Position numbers and translations under genes: made by a program
Notes under the pieces: model-generated
Databases searched by the model: none
Told to the model about the DNA's origin: nothing
Seen by the model: only the letters and a program-made list of their open reading frames with translations
Assembly (NCBI RefSeq): GCF_034190915.1
Contig: NW_026947503.1
Span: 24,386,532-24,450,531, forward strand
Length of the DNA: 64,000 bases
Reading direction: 5' to 3'
From: Cavia porcellus
Lineage: Eukaryota > Chordata > Mammalia > Rodentia > Caviidae
In this document: piece by piece, positions 13,164 through 24,941 of the stretch
How the letters are laid out: every line of letters begins with the position of its first letter
Position numbering within the stretch: the first letter of the stretch is position 1

Positions 13164-13484
13164 GAAGAAACCGTGGGACTGGGGGCTTGCTCCTGAAGCT
13201 CTGTTTGCACAAGTGTTCTGGTCCACAATTCACTGTGAGAAGAGATTTGGGCAGTTGCCAGTTCACTTCTTGCCTGACTTAAGAGAGTAAGGAGAGATGG
13301 TTAGGAACACACTGCTCCCTAGAGGATATTCTTAGGTTGCATAAACATTTCTCTGAGCCCAGGAAAAATATAAAGTTCCTTTGCATCATCGCATCCATAC
13401 TCAGCACCTGCTCCCCCAGAAGGTACTGCTGTCTACCACTCTTTTGGTTACTTTGTTCTGGCTGCTGATACCTGATGCCCAAAA

Positions 13485-13795
13485 TTAGGAAAGGAATGGT
13501 TTATTTAGCTTCCAGTTTGAGGAGGTTTCAGTCCATATTTAGCTGTTTTCAAGGCAAGGTGGTGTGGCTGAGGGGCAACTGTTCATGGTGGCTGCAAGTA
13601 ACAAGTGTAAAAAGGGGGAAAGTACGCCTCCTTCCTTCCCCCTGTATGTCAGCTCCCACTCCTGGGCGGTGCAGCACTCAGGTCAGCAATCCCAGCACTA
13701 GACAATGAACCAATCACAAGCACTACATTCAGCCTCCTCCATGATTGCATGAGGCTTTGGGGGGACATTTAAACAAACCATAACAAACACTAAAC
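13485..13795. repeat. ancient LTR-like interspersed repeat
   Basis: 'atggtttatttagcttcc', 'gaggtttcagtccat', and the end 'gggggacatttaaacaaa' followed by 'ccataac' fit the reverse orientation of an old mammalian LTR-type repeat. Family uncertain. Confidence 0.4.
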
Positions 13796-13979
13796 TGTCT
13801 TATTTCCCACGTGTAGCTACAGAGATCCGTGGCCAAGAATAGAGCTATTCCTTGAGTAGGTATCAGCTAAATGAAGAGTACTGGCCTGAAATATGCCTCC
13901 AGATTTTACATTGCTATAGTGTCTAGAAAATAAATGATAAACTTTTTAGGTTTATCTGCAACTGGGATATAATTGTTGG

Positions 13980-14375
13980 CTAAACCATGTTCCCATAAAG
14001 TCACACATTGAAGTTCTCAACTTCAGTATGACTGTACTTAGAGACAGGGCTCCCATGGAGGTATTAGATTAAATTAGAGCATAAGGATGGAGCCCTAATC
14101 CAACAGGATCAATGCCCTGATTACAAGGAAAAGCAACTCCAGGGGTTCAAGCACACAAATAAAGGCCTCGTGAGGCCAGTGAGAAGACAGCCATTTCAAA
14201 CCAAGCAGAGAAGTCTCAGGAAAGACCAAATCTGTTGCCACATTCACCTTGGACTTCCATCTTCTAAAACTGTAAAGAAATATCCTTCAAGCATAAGATT
14301 AATTTTGTCATCAAGGTGCATAAACTGGGTCTGTCAGACCCACATTTATTTTGTAGAATATTTCTATTGATGAAT
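13980..14375. repeat. ancient MaLR/MER-like interspersed repeat
   Basis: Order of landmarks: 'acattgaagttctcaac', 'gagacagggctcccatgg', 'ggatggagccctaatcc', 'gaggccagtgagaagaca', 'ccttggacttccatcttc'. This resembles the old repeats at 5590 and 2606 and is strongly diverged. Confidence 0.4.
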
Positions 14376-14441
14376 TAGTAATTTTAAAAATATCACAAAA
14401 ATTATTGAATTTTTAATATTTATTAAATGTTTATAAAAAAG

Positions 14442-15500
14442 CATCAAAATTTTCAATATCAGTTGTTTTTTGGTGTACTAAGTTTTTAAAAAAACACACA
14501 TAAATTCTTACATGAACTTCAATGAAAATACCAATAGTACTTTATAAAAAACCTTTACTTCAATTATCATACCTAAGGCAGTCTGCACTCATGACAGCAG
14601 CACATTCTTTTTGCACATATTGCTTGTACTGACAGCACATGTGTTTTGCTTTCCTGATATTTTTGTAGGACATACTTGACCTCTCAGTGGTTTAACTGTT
14701 CTATCAGAACGTTCCTAATATAGCATATAGTATGTAATTAACAGGAACATAAAATATCAATAAAATAAAGTATTAAATTCTTAATGTGTATTGTGCATTT
14801 AGAATAAACATCAACATTTTCTTTTTTGTTTTTGTTTTCTGTTTTTTAACATCAACATTTTCACCTCAACTGTGTGCTTGCTTACAAAACCTAAAAGATA
14901 ACATCAGCAATAAATTCCTATATGAAGTACAATGAAAATATCAGTGGAACTCTACCACAAAAATAAGCTTTGTTTCAACTGTCATACCCAAGGCAGTCTT
15001 CCCACATGACAACTGCATGGTCCATGCACACGTCTCACATTGACAGGATATTTGCTAAGCTTTCTTTTCCTATGTGGCATTCTTCCCTTGCTGTTTTGTC
15101 AGGAGAGTCCTACTATATTGTACAGTGCAGACTTAGCAGGAAAATAAGGTATCAATAAAATAAAATGTCAAATACATAGAGTACTTAGAATAGACATCAA
15201 CATTTCACATCAGCTGTTTACTTGCTTACGAAACCTAAAAATTAACACCAACAATAAAAATCTATGTAAACTCAAACAAAAACAAAAGTCTACCACAGAA
15301 CTACACTTTGCTTCCACTGTCACACCCAAGGTGGTCTTTACACATGACAACTGCATGTTCCATATACAAGAATCGCTTACACTGATAGCACATACGTTTT
15401 TATTTTCCTGTACTTCTTTTAGGGAACAGTTGATAACTTTTTTGTTTTTGTTTTCCTGTTGTTGTAGTAGGTCTTTATGATGCTGAACCTGTTTGTTCAC
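14442..15500. repeat. three diverged tandem copies of a ~340-415-bp unit
   Basis: Three copies begin near 14442, 14849 and 15195, each with a 'catcaa(c)attttca'-like start. Each contains an 'aaggcagtct' or 'aaggtggtct' block (at 14576, 14991 and 15329), so the spacings are about 415 and 338 bp. On the minus strand each unit encodes the cysteine-rich C-terminal end of the transposase relic described at 14442-16120. Divergence between copies is substantial, so the triplication is old. Confidence 0.7.
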
Positions 15501-16120
15501 CTGTCAGTTCACATTTTTTTGTTTTTGCATAGTTCCTGGTCAGAAACACTTTGTTTTTCCCTCGCTGTAAATGATCTCTTATGAGCTCCAGTTCCAATAT
15601 TCTAAGAAAATTTCTCTATATTTTGCACTTGTTATTTTCTCTGTAAACTATCAAACTACTTATGCCACACATGTTTTAAGACTGAGTGAAACACAACCAT
15701 TGGCCGATGCTTTGTGTTTCAAGTGACATCATAATTGCTGCATAACTCATCAAAAACACCTACTCCACCTTTGATTTTATTGTAGGAAGTTTCTATCTCA
15801 AGCTTCCACTTTACTGAGGTTTCTTTGTCAGTATTTCCATCATGGTACAACGTTGACATCAGCAGTACCAGTTTGTTTTTCTTTGCTACATAGGAGGCCC
15901 GTGTTCTTTCTGAAATCCAAAGATGGTACTATACACTTCTCTGTTTTGAAATTGCAACATTTCATTTGGAATTTCTGCTTTGTTTCTGTGTACAGTTTCT
16001 ATGCTGGTCAGCTAGTGCTCTGTTCACAAATGTAACATCAACTGGAAACTGGTAAATCAGTTCTCAGATGTCACATTCTGATCACTTTGAGAGGTGGAAA
16101 AAACAAGTCTGTTCAGACCA
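14442..16120 (-). pseudogene. piggyBac-type transposase relic, C-terminal half with triplicated end
   Basis: Minus-strand conceptual translation shows the C-terminal half of a piggyBac-family DNA transposase. At 15746-15778 the codons read KIKGGVGVFDE, followed by CSNYDVT, a stop, NTKHRPMVVF. This matches the conserved KGGVD..D.......R..RWP..VF region around the last catalytic aspartate of the family. Upstream lies SYVAKKNKLVLLMSTL (about 15825-15890). Downstream, 15301-15396 reads RMCYQCKRF...MCKDHLGC and then a stop, a Cys/His-rich tail as in piggyBac C-terminal zinc-binding domains. Two more diverged copies of this tail lie at about 14970-15060 and 14555-14660. In-frame stops and frame changes show it is dead, and no N-terminal half was found beyond about 16120. 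It could be an autonomous element fossil or a domesticated-gene (PGBD) pseudogene; the flanking inverted repeats were not identified. Confidence 0.6.
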
Positions 16121-16644
16121 CTGTTTGATTTATTTATATACAAATAAAGACCTGATGGCTGAGTTCCAGGATAAATGGAAGGGGACGTGACGGGGAAATG
16201 ACAGAGTGCTGAGTATCTGCAACTCAGTTTCTCCAGGATAAAAGTGCTGAGAATCTAGAAAACAACCTAGAGAGGAACCAAAGGGAATGCAGAACACACA
16301 GGTCCCACAAGAGAACTGACAGAGGAGAAGAAAATAGGATTCATTGCTAAAGAAGAAATAGCTCACTGCTACAGATCAGAAGCCATGCAGTATGGTTAGA
16401 TTGGGTGTGTAGCTGACCTGCCAACCAGAGAGACAGAAAAAGCAACTTTGCTCTTTATTGAGAGACTGAGACCTAGCCTGGATAAGGAGAATCGTGTGCA
16501 GTCAGAGGCAGTCGTTTCTTGAGTAAATGAACTAGAGTTGCATCCAGCATCTAGTTACATGGAGCAGCAGCAGGTGGGTGGGATTATCATTTTATTTCAA
16601 AGGGCTTGGGACTCAAAACCCAGCAGCAGAACATCCCCCAGGTC
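16121..16644. other. no gene seen
   Basis: Unique-looking non-coding sequence between the transposase relic and the L1 cluster. Confidence 0.4.
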
Positions 16645-17592
16645 ACTGCAAACATCTCAGAGTGAATTGTTGTTTCCTGATTCCTTGTTATTTTTAAAAG
16701 ATCTTTCCTTTCCTGTTCACTAGCTGCAATCCTGTCTTCAAGGTCTGAAATTCTATCTTCACTTTCATTGAGGCGGTTTTTACAACTTTCAGTGGAGTTT
16801 TTTATTTCCTGTATATCTCTGTGCATCTGCATTATGTATTCTGTTTGTTTCTTATATTGCTCATCTAGGGATTCTATCTTTTTGTTTAGTTCCTCCAATT
16901 TTTTAACTGTGTTTTCTTTAGATATATTCAGAATCTCTTTCATTTCTTTTATCATTTCTTCTTTTACCTGGGAGATTATTTTGAGTTTGAATTCCTTTAA
17001 AGCTTCCTGAAGTTGCTTGTTAATTTCAGTAGCTATTTTGTCTGATATTTGAGGTGAATGGCATATATTTTCTTCTATATACATTGCTCCTAGGGTTTCT
17101 TGAGATGGGCTAGAGGTTTGAGATTGTAATTTGGTCTTTCGTTTTGTCATTTTCCTATATTTCTGTGTTTCAAGTGTTATTTGAAATCTTCCTCAGGGTC
17201 TGTTGGAAATCCCCTTCTATGTTTGCAGCTCCTGAGACTCTGGCACCCAGCTACCCCAAGCCACTGGGCCTGTAGAACCAATGGTCCTCTTTTGCCTGTT
17301 TAGAACTCCGTAGTTCCAGATAAGCTGGGCTTCAGGGACACTGTGCACCCACCTGCTTGTTGGAAGCTCCACAGTTCTCCAAGCGCAGCCGGGATGGGGA
17401 GGCGGATGTAGATACCTCAAACCCACTTATCCACTTCACTGCACCAGGAAGCCTGGAGGGTCCCGAACAGTCTGGGCTTTAGGCAGAGTGCACTGAGCAC
17501 TTACCACAGGCCATGGGGCCTCTGGAACCTGCGATGCTCCCCTGCTTGCTGAGATATCCACAGTCCTCCAGACACACGGGGAGGCGGATGCC
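16645..17592 (-). mobile_element. LINE-1 5' fragment (5'UTR + start of ORF1), inverted
   Basis: On the minus strand a GC-richer L1 5'UTR (17592-17151) leads into ORF1 from an ATG at 17150. The ORF1 start is basic and is followed by a long heptad-rich coiled coil (EEMIKEMKEILNISKE, EELNKKIESLDEQY, NESEDRISDLEDRIA), then breaks off near 16645. This is the N-terminal trimerisation region of L1 ORF1p; the RNA-binding domains are missing. It abuts, head to head, a forward L1 3' part starting at about 17593. Confidence 0.85.
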
Positions 17593-19460
17593 TGGGAAAA
17601 AATCTTAGTGTACAGCCCTTCAGACAAAGGACTTCTGTCTAAAACATATAAAGAATTAAAAAAAAACTCAGACCACCAAAATTCAAAGATCCAATCCAAA
17701 AATGGGCATCTGAGATGAATACACACTTCTCAGATGAAGAAATACAATGGCAAATAAACACATGAAAAAATGTTCCTCATTGGTCATTAGAGAAATGCAA
17801 ATTAAAACCACACTGAGATTCCATCTCATTCCTGAAAGAATGTCCAGGATCAAGAAAACCAACAACAACAAATGCTGGAGAGGCTGTGGGGAAAAAGGAA
17901 CTCTCCTACACTGTTGGTGGGAGTGTAGACTGGTACAACCTTTGTGGAGGTCAGTCTGGAGATTTCTCAAAAAGCTGGGATTGGAAGTCCCATTTGTTCC
18001 AGCTATTCCACTTCTAGGCATATTCTCAGAAGAACTGAAAGCATCATACCACAGTGATATATGTGCACCTATGTTTATAGCAGCACAATTTGTAATTGCC
18101 AGATCTTGGAAACAACCCAAGTGTCCATCAACTGAGGAATGGATAAAAAAGTTGTGGTATTTCTATACAATGGAGTATTACTCAGCTATAAATAAGGATC
18201 ACATTGAGATATTTATCAATAAATGGGCGCAGCTTGAGACCATACTCATAAGTGAAATAAATCAATCTCGCATGTATGAATACCGAATAGTTTCCCTAAT
18301 GTAAGTAATGATTCAAATATATAAAAGTATGTGGTAATCATGATTCATAAGTTTTCACTTATTAATTGGAATGGCTTTATTCTGGGCTTCTTGATATGGA
18401 AATATTTGAAGCTATAGTATATGAAGTTATATTCAAATATTTCAAGGAAAAAGACAGACACTATGGTAACTACTATTAAGTCAGGTTATTTGGTGGTGAA
18501 GCACTAGGTTGCTGAAACAGTCATGCTTTGACCTGTAGTGTTATGTTGTTATGTCCTCTTTTATCTCAATCTCTCCCTTATTCATTAAAAAATTATTTAG
18601 TTATTTTTTATGGTTTTTTTAATTAAGGGGAAAATTTTTTTAAATTAGCAGGATATATTATAGTAACTTCTTTTGATTTCCTATTAACTTGATTTGAAGG
18701 CCTGTAATACTCCCACTATCTTGTTTTGACTGATTAGATTCTGTTCTGTTCTGTATGATAGTATCAAGTTTGAGGGCATAGGCAACTACTTTGAAGGCAA
18801 TAAGATTCACTAAGATGCCCATTCTGGTTTGACTATTATCTCCTTTGAAAGTCCTGTAGTGTTTACAATGTTTAAGTTTTATTGGTCTTGTTCTCTACTG
18901 TTTATCTCAACTTTATAATACCTAATGAGATAGACAATTCTTTTTAAGGAAGCAAGAGGTACTATGGTAACCATTATTGATAACCTTTTACTCTGTTTTT
19001 ACATCATGTACTATGTCTATCCTTGGTTTTGACTGACAGCTTTGTTCTGCCATATTTGACTTTATTCTCTTCCCAAAAAAAAGTAATAATAACTAAGGAG
19101 TAATAAAACCCAAAATGTGTAAATTTTGTTGTAAAAAAGAGAGGCAAAAAAAGTGCTCTAAAGGATACAACTGCAAGTGTGTTTAGGGGTGTTAAATAGC
19201 TGACCATATTAATGTTTTTGGTTGGATCATTGAAGACAACTGTTTTCAGTCTCTCTGTTTGAATGTTCACTTTGTATGCTTTGATACTGTGACTTGAGCA
19301 ACTATCTATAAAATGATAATGTGTAATCTATTAACTGGTGATTTCTTACTGGTTTTTTTTTTTTTTTTTTGTAGTTCTGTATTGCTTGTATCCTTACACC
19401 GCTTTGTTTTGTTTTGTTTTTTCTCTTTTTCCTTTTAAATAAATTTAAAAAAAATAAAGA
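17593..19460 (+). mobile_element. LINE-1 3' fragment (ORF2 C-terminus + 3'UTR)
   Basis: Forward L1 sequence begins in late ORF2. The 185-codon open stretch at 17747-18304 carries [19 protein letters not shown] and [10 protein letters not shown], hallmark residues of the cysteine-containing ORF2p C-terminus. A 1.1-kb 3'UTR follows, containing 'ctatggtaac' type blocks, and ends in 'aaataaa' plus an A-rich tail. The 3'UTR is the same family as that of the ORF1-only element at 58935. The inverted/forward pairing with 16645-17592 suggests one rearranged insertion. Confidence 0.85.
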
Positions 19461-19469
19461 TACAGGGTC

Positions 19470-19790
19470 ATAGAAAAATCTTGGAAATTATAAATGCCAA
19501 CAGAGGAAAGAAATAGAATCCATGAAGTAGATTCAAACATGTATGCAGGAAGTTAAACATTACATTGAAAGTTTGCAAAACTGAATGAAAGAAAGTGGAG
19601 ACAGAATATCAGACCCAGAAGACAAGATCATGGTTAGTAATCATGAAAAGAAAGATCTCTTAAAAATAGAAAGGGACCATGGAAAAACAATCTAACAACT
19701 GCAAGATGATGCAAAGAAGAACACCATAAGATTGATCAGAGTCAAAGAAAAAGCAGAATTCAGCACAACTGACATTTTAGAAAAACCTTT
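19470..19790 (+). mobile_element. LINE-1 ORF1 fragment
   Basis: Degraded ORF1 coiled-coil/RRM sequence ('aagatctcttaaaaatag', 'ctgcaagatgatgcaaag') with stops. Older than the neighbouring 3' fragment. Confidence 0.65.
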
Positions 19791-20905
19791 TCAGCCCACC
19801 AACCACGATCAGGATGCTTGCTTTCCTCAGGTAACCAATGGGGGCCAAGAAAAGCCATCAGGATGTTTATTTTTCATGGGCAAACAGTGTGGACTGGGAG
19901 AGACAGCCAGACATGTCCCTGTGTGCCTGCTGCTATAAGAGGAGTTATAGCTGTACAGGCTGGGAGAAGAAGCAGCCTGCCACAATGCCCACAGCCATCA
20001 GGGACACCTCAGTGTAGCTGCCTGGGTCTGGAGAAGCCTGCCCATACCCCACCATTTCCCTGTGAACCTGGGTTCAGACAAATCCAGGTACCTGGCCCAT
20101 TCCCTTACACTGAAGTTGGACAACCAACATGGAAAGCAGCCAGGACCCCACAACTGGCTCATCTGGAGGAAAATGCCAAGAGGAAGAAGCAAAATGCAGT
20201 CTCAGCCCTCTGATGCACACAAAAAGTTTAGGAGACATAAACATGGAAGAGATTGGAAGTTGAGAACCCTAAAATTTCTGAAATAACAACTGACCTACAA
20301 AACAGCTTCATGAGACTCTAAAAGAAATCAGATCAGAAATAATATCTCAGGTAAAATAAATGAAAACCATAATAAAAAATCTGAGCGTATCTAAGGAAGA
20401 CATAGATTTAACAAAAAGAGCATAGGAAAAGGATGGAAACCTTGAATGAACAATATAGGAAAGAATTAGAATGAAAAAGATTCGACAAGATATCCAGGAA
20501 ACTAAAAACTCTATTGAAAACTGGCAAAATCACTTGAAAAAAACTGAAGATAGACTTTCAGATCTTGAAGACACAATTGCAGGTAACAACCACAAAAGGG
20601 AAGATCTCTTAAAAATAATGAGGAACCAGAAAATAACAATTCAACTGCTGCAAGATGACACAAAGAAAAATAACTTAAGAATATTAAGTGTCAGCAAAAA
20701 AGCAGGAGTCAACACAAATGACATAAAAGACTATTTATAGGAGTAATAGCAGAAAACTTGAGAAAACATGAGAAAATGACCTGACATACAGATAAATAGG
20801 CATATAGAACTCCAACTAGTAATAACCAAAATAAATCCACAACCATACATATAATAATAAAGACATCAGAAATTAAGTACAAGGACAAAATTTTAAAAGC
20901 TGTTA
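19791..20905 (+). mobile_element. LINE-1 5'UTR and ORF1, first part
   Basis: A GC-rich L1 leader (about 19791-20172) precedes an ORF1 start at about 20173, with the basic opening MPRGRSKMQSQ. Broken coiled-coil coding sequence follows to 20905. An 89-codon open piece at 20471-20740 contains WQNHLKKTEDRLSDLEDTI. The copy is cut by a 1.0-kb insertion and resumes at 21917. ORF1 has several stops. Confidence 0.7.
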
Positions 20906-21916
20906 AATTATAATAGCCACTTGGAAACCACCTAAATGCCCATTGACTAAAGAATGGATAAAAAAGATGTGGTATTTCTATACCATGGAATACTACTCAG
21001 CTATAAAGAAAAAAATTTACCACTTTTGTAGGTAAGTGGATGGCCTTGAGAAATAATTTAATATTGAAATAAATAAGACATGCACGTGTAAACACCATAT
21101 TGTTTCATTAATGTGACAAACTGAAAGAAAAACATGTATATGTACATTAAAAATAGATAAGATAGTTTTAAAAAAGGAAGAAGCACAATGGCCTCCTTTG
21201 TCATCCACATAGTCTTCAGAAGCAAATTCAAAGCCTCCCTTCACAGAACACCTCTATATGTTCTGCCTTCCCTTCTGCACCTTGTCCTAGTCTTTTTGTC
21301 CCAGAGAAACTGACTGCAGCCAAAGCAACAGCTCAAATCACACCTGCCTTTAACTAATCCACTGTGAGCCATTTTGAGTTTATTTTGGAAGTCTTGAGAA
21401 ATTTTTAATGTGCTCTAAGGTTTGGGTTTTTTGCATGTGGATATCCAGTTTTTCCAGTTTATTTATTGGAGGTGCAATCCTTCCTCCACTTTAACTGCTT
21501 TTGCATCTTTGCCAGAGATCAATTGTCTGTTATATGGGTCTCTATTTTGGGATTTCATATTTGTATGTTGATAGTTTGTCTATCTTGACATCAATACAGT
21601 TTTATTGGTGTACCATTGTGATAAGTCATGAGATTAGGGAGGGTTGGAGCTCTAATTTTGTTCCTTTATCAAAGTTGTTTAGACTATTCTGAGTAGTTTG
21701 TAGTTCTACAGATATGTTAGAATCAAAATGTTAATTTTTGGGCAAAATGATGTTCACATTTTAATAAGCAATTATATTTTCTGATCTTTATTATTTTCTA
21801 TTTATTTTTGGTTTTATTCTGTCTTCTAATTTTTTAAGGAAAGATATGAAGATATTTCATAGTTTTCTTCTTTTCCAATAAATGTACTTGGGTTAAAAAT
21901 AAAATTAAATTAAATT
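20906..21916 (+). mobile_element. 1.0-kb insertion in L1 ORF1: L1 3' end plus foreign tail
   Basis: Flanked by a direct repeat 'aaagctgtta' (20896-20905 and 21917-21926) that joins the host ORF1 exactly. It begins with forward L1 ORF2 end and 3'UTR ('ggaatactactcagctata' and on, to about 21190). It continues into about 700 bp not seen in the other L1 3'UTRs here, including an antisense ancient L1 piece, and ends in an 'aaattaaattaaa' tail. This is compatible with a 3' transduction. Confidence 0.5.
21345..21860 (-). mobile_element. ancient L1 ORF2 fragment (reverse)
   Basis: 'ttgcatgtggatatccag', 'tgccagagatcaattgtctg' and 'atgggtctctattttggg' are the antisense signature of old mammalian L1 ORF2. 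It lies inside the 20906-21916 insertion. Confidence 0.6.
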
Positions 21917-22500
21917 AAAGCTGTTAGAGAAAAGAAACAGATAATCTATAAGGGAAAAGTCACCAGAATCATGGCAGACTTTTCAACACAAACTATCAAG
22001 TCAAGAGGATAAAATATTTCAAGTCCTAGAAGAAAACAACTTCCAACTCAGACTGATGTATCCTGTAAAATTATCTTTCAAAACTGATGTAGCAATAAGA
22101 TACTTCTGTGACAAAGAACAATTGAAGGAATTCATGACCAAGAAACCAACCCTACAAAGAGTGCCCCCAAAGAATATTCTAGAGACAGATAAAGATGACC
22201 AAAGTTCCAGGACCAGCAATGGAGGAAGATTGTTGAGCAGAGCAGGCAACTGAATAGAGGAGGAAATTGGGCAGAAGGATAACATGGCAGAGATGAGCCA
22301 ATGCAAACTGGCTGTGACAATTTATGCAGATGGCCTCAACTCACCATTAAAAAGAAATACAGGGAGAGTAGATCAAGAATCAAGATCCATCAATATACTA
22401 TATACATGAGACACATTTAACTCAAAGGAAATTCATAGACCAAAAGTCAAAGGAGAGAAAACAATCCTCCATGTGACAGGGGACCAGAAAAAAAGCAGGT
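21917..22500 (+). mobile_element. LINE-1 ORF1 C-terminus and start of ORF2
   Basis: Continuation of the copy at 19791-20905: ORF1 C-terminal domain ('ttccaactcagactgatgta'), the short inter-ORF region, then the start of the ORF2 endonuclease ('gatggcctcaactcacc', 'agacacatttaactcaaagg'). Multiple frame breaks. Confidence 0.75.
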
Positions 22501-23290
22501 AACTTGCCCATCAACTGCAGAATGAATAAGAAAGACATAGTATTTTTATACACTGGAAAGCTACTGGCTATCAAAAAGGATAATCTCAAGTCTCTTTTAG
22601 GTAAACGGATGTAACTCAACATCACGCTCATGGGTGAAATGGTTCAGACTCGCATGGGTGAACATTGTGCTATCTCCCTAGTATAAAAAACTGAAGGGAG
22701 GAGCTGGGGATTTGCTCACTGGCATAAGCACCTGCCTTGCAAGCAGGCGGTCGTGAGTTCAATCCCCGGTATTGATTAAAAAAAAACTGAAGGAGTCATT
22801 GAGATCAAAAATGTACAACAGATATTGTGAAAATGATAGGGAAGTGACCATCTAAAAATGGAAAATGGCAGCTCTTGTTAATCTCTTATTATCTTATTTT
22901 GAACTCCTGTATTGCTTTCATTGCTTTATTTGGTTTGGTTTTATTCTGTCTTATTTTGTTTGATTTTATTACATCTGATGGTATGGGTAGCTATTTTAAA
23001 CATAATAAGATATAGAATGGTAGCCATTATTGATTTCCTATTATCTTTTTAAGTCCTTGACACTTTCATTATTTTATTTTTATTGACTTTATTCTTTCCT
23101 CTTTTTTTCATTTTGTTATATCTGATGGTATGGACAGTTATTTTGAAGATAAGAGGCATTATGGCAGCCAATGTTGATTTCCTACTATCTTGTTTTGAAG
23201 TACTGTATTGCTTTCATTGTTCTGTTTTGATTGGCTTTATTCTGTTTATTTTGTTTGGTTTTATCCTTTTTAAAATAAATCTTCAAAATA
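22501..23290 (+). mobile_element. LINE-1 3' end (ORF2 tail and 3'UTR) with ID insertion
   Basis: Late ORF2 sequence is joined directly to early ORF2 near 22500, implying an internal deletion. A 3'UTR follows with repeated blocks ('atggtagccattattgattt', 'atggcagccaatgttgattt'), ending in A-rich sequence near 23290. Confidence 0.7.
22698..22780 (+). mobile_element. ID-type SINE with target duplication
   Basis: Young-looking ID body ('gagctggggatttgctcac', 'cctgccttgcaagcaggcg', 'cgtgagttcaatccccgg'). It is bracketed by 'aaaaaactgaagg' at 22685-22697 and 22781-22793, and interrupts the L1 3' end. Confidence 0.9.
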
Positions 23291-23486
23291 TAAAAAATAA
23301 TTTTTGGAAACCTGTTCACAGAAATAATAGCAGAAAACATATCAAGTATGGAAAAATAATTTGACATACAGATAAGTGAGGCATGTAGGATGTCTACTAG
23401 TCATGACCAAAATGAACCCATACTAAGACATATAATAATCAAGATTCCAGAAATTTATCACAAGAGCAGATATTAAAAGCTGTCAG

Positions 23487-23627
23487 ATGCCAGGCATATA
23501 ATCCCAGCACTTGGGAGGCTGAGATGGAAGGATTGTTGCAAGTTCGAGACCAGCCTGGGCTACAAAGTGAGCTCAAAGCCAGCGAGACCCCATCTCAAAA
23601 AAGACAAAAAAAAAAAAAAAAAAAACA
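23487..23627 (+). mobile_element. B1-type SINE
   Basis: 'gccaggcatataatcccagc', 'acttgggaggctgagatgg', 'gttcgagaccagcctgggct', 'cgagaccccatctcaaaaaa' and a poly-A tail. Flanked by near-identical 'agctgtcag'/'agctatcag' inside L1 ORF1. Confidence 0.9.
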
Positions 23628-24852
23628 GCTATCAGAGAAAAGTACAGGTTATCTATGAATGAAAGCCCCACAGAATTATAGCAGACTTCTCCAAAAAAAA
23701 AAAAAACTTTCAGCCAAGGAAATCTTCAAGTGCGCTATTTCAAGTCCTGAAACAAAATAACTTCCAACCTAGATTGATGTATCGTGAAAAATTATCTTTC
23801 ATAGTTAATATATAAATGAATTATTTCCATGGGAAAAAATATCTAAAGAAATTCATGACCACAAATCAGCTCTACAAAGTATTCTGAAAAAGATAGCAAA
23901 GACCACAGTTCCAAGAATACCAATATAAAGAAGCCACCAGGAAAGGAAAGCAATTAGAGGGAGAAAGACAGGGAATTATTAGCAGGAAAATAATATGACA
24001 AGGATAAGCCAATAAATATCAGTCATAACCATGAATGTAAATGGTTTCAACTCACCAGTAAAAAGAAACAGACAAACAGAATGTATCAAAAAATAAGATC
24101 CAACAATATGATGCATTTAGGAAACACATTTGATTCAAAAAGAAATTCATAATCTGAAAGTTAAAGGATAGAAAACAATATTGCATGTGACATGAACCTG
24201 GAAAAAAACAAGAGTAGCTATTATACTTGCAGACAATGTGAACTTTACTCATCAAAAGAGATAAAGGAAGTTACTACATACTTGTTAAAAGAAAACTCCA
24301 ACAAGAGGTAACAATAATACAATCAAATACAGATGTACTCAACTATATAAAACAAATATTAATAGACATGAAAAATCAAATTAGCACAAACATAATTATA
24401 ATGGGGGAACTTAATTCCCATTGTCATAAACAGATAGATTAACTACCCAAAAAAATCAACAAAGAAATATCAAAACCGAACCAGACATGTGAACAAATGG
24501 ACTCAGTGGATGTCTACAGACTATTCTATCCGACAATTTTAGAATAAACTGTTCTCAGCTGCACTTAAGACATTTCCAAATAGACCACACTAGTTCATAA
24601 AACATGCTTAAGTAAATGTAAAGGAACTGAAATTATCCCATGTACATTATCTGACCATAGTGCAATGTAATTGGAAATCAATGGCAAAAAAAACCTACAT
24701 AAACACATGGAAAATAAATAACATGCTCCTGAAAACCAATGGATCACAGTTGAAATTTAAAAATTAAAAAGTGCCTACAATTAAATGATAATGCCAATGC
24801 AACATACCAGAACTTATGGGGAGCAATGAAAGCACTCCTAAGAGGAAAATTT

Positions 24853-24941
24853 AGGGCTGGGGATTTAGCTCAGTGGCATAAGTGCCTGTCTGGCAAGTGC
24901 AAGGACATGAGTTTGATCTTGAATACCAAAAAAAAAAGAGG
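24853..24941 (+). mobile_element. ID-type SINE
   Basis: 'gggctggggatttagctcag', 'gcctgtctggcaagtgcaag', then an A-rich tail. The flanking L1 words 'gaggaaaattta' repeat on both sides as the target duplication. Confidence 0.9.

Noticed and set aside
17683..18120. 145-codon minus-strand frame
   Set aside because: Antisense to the L1 ORF2 C-terminus.
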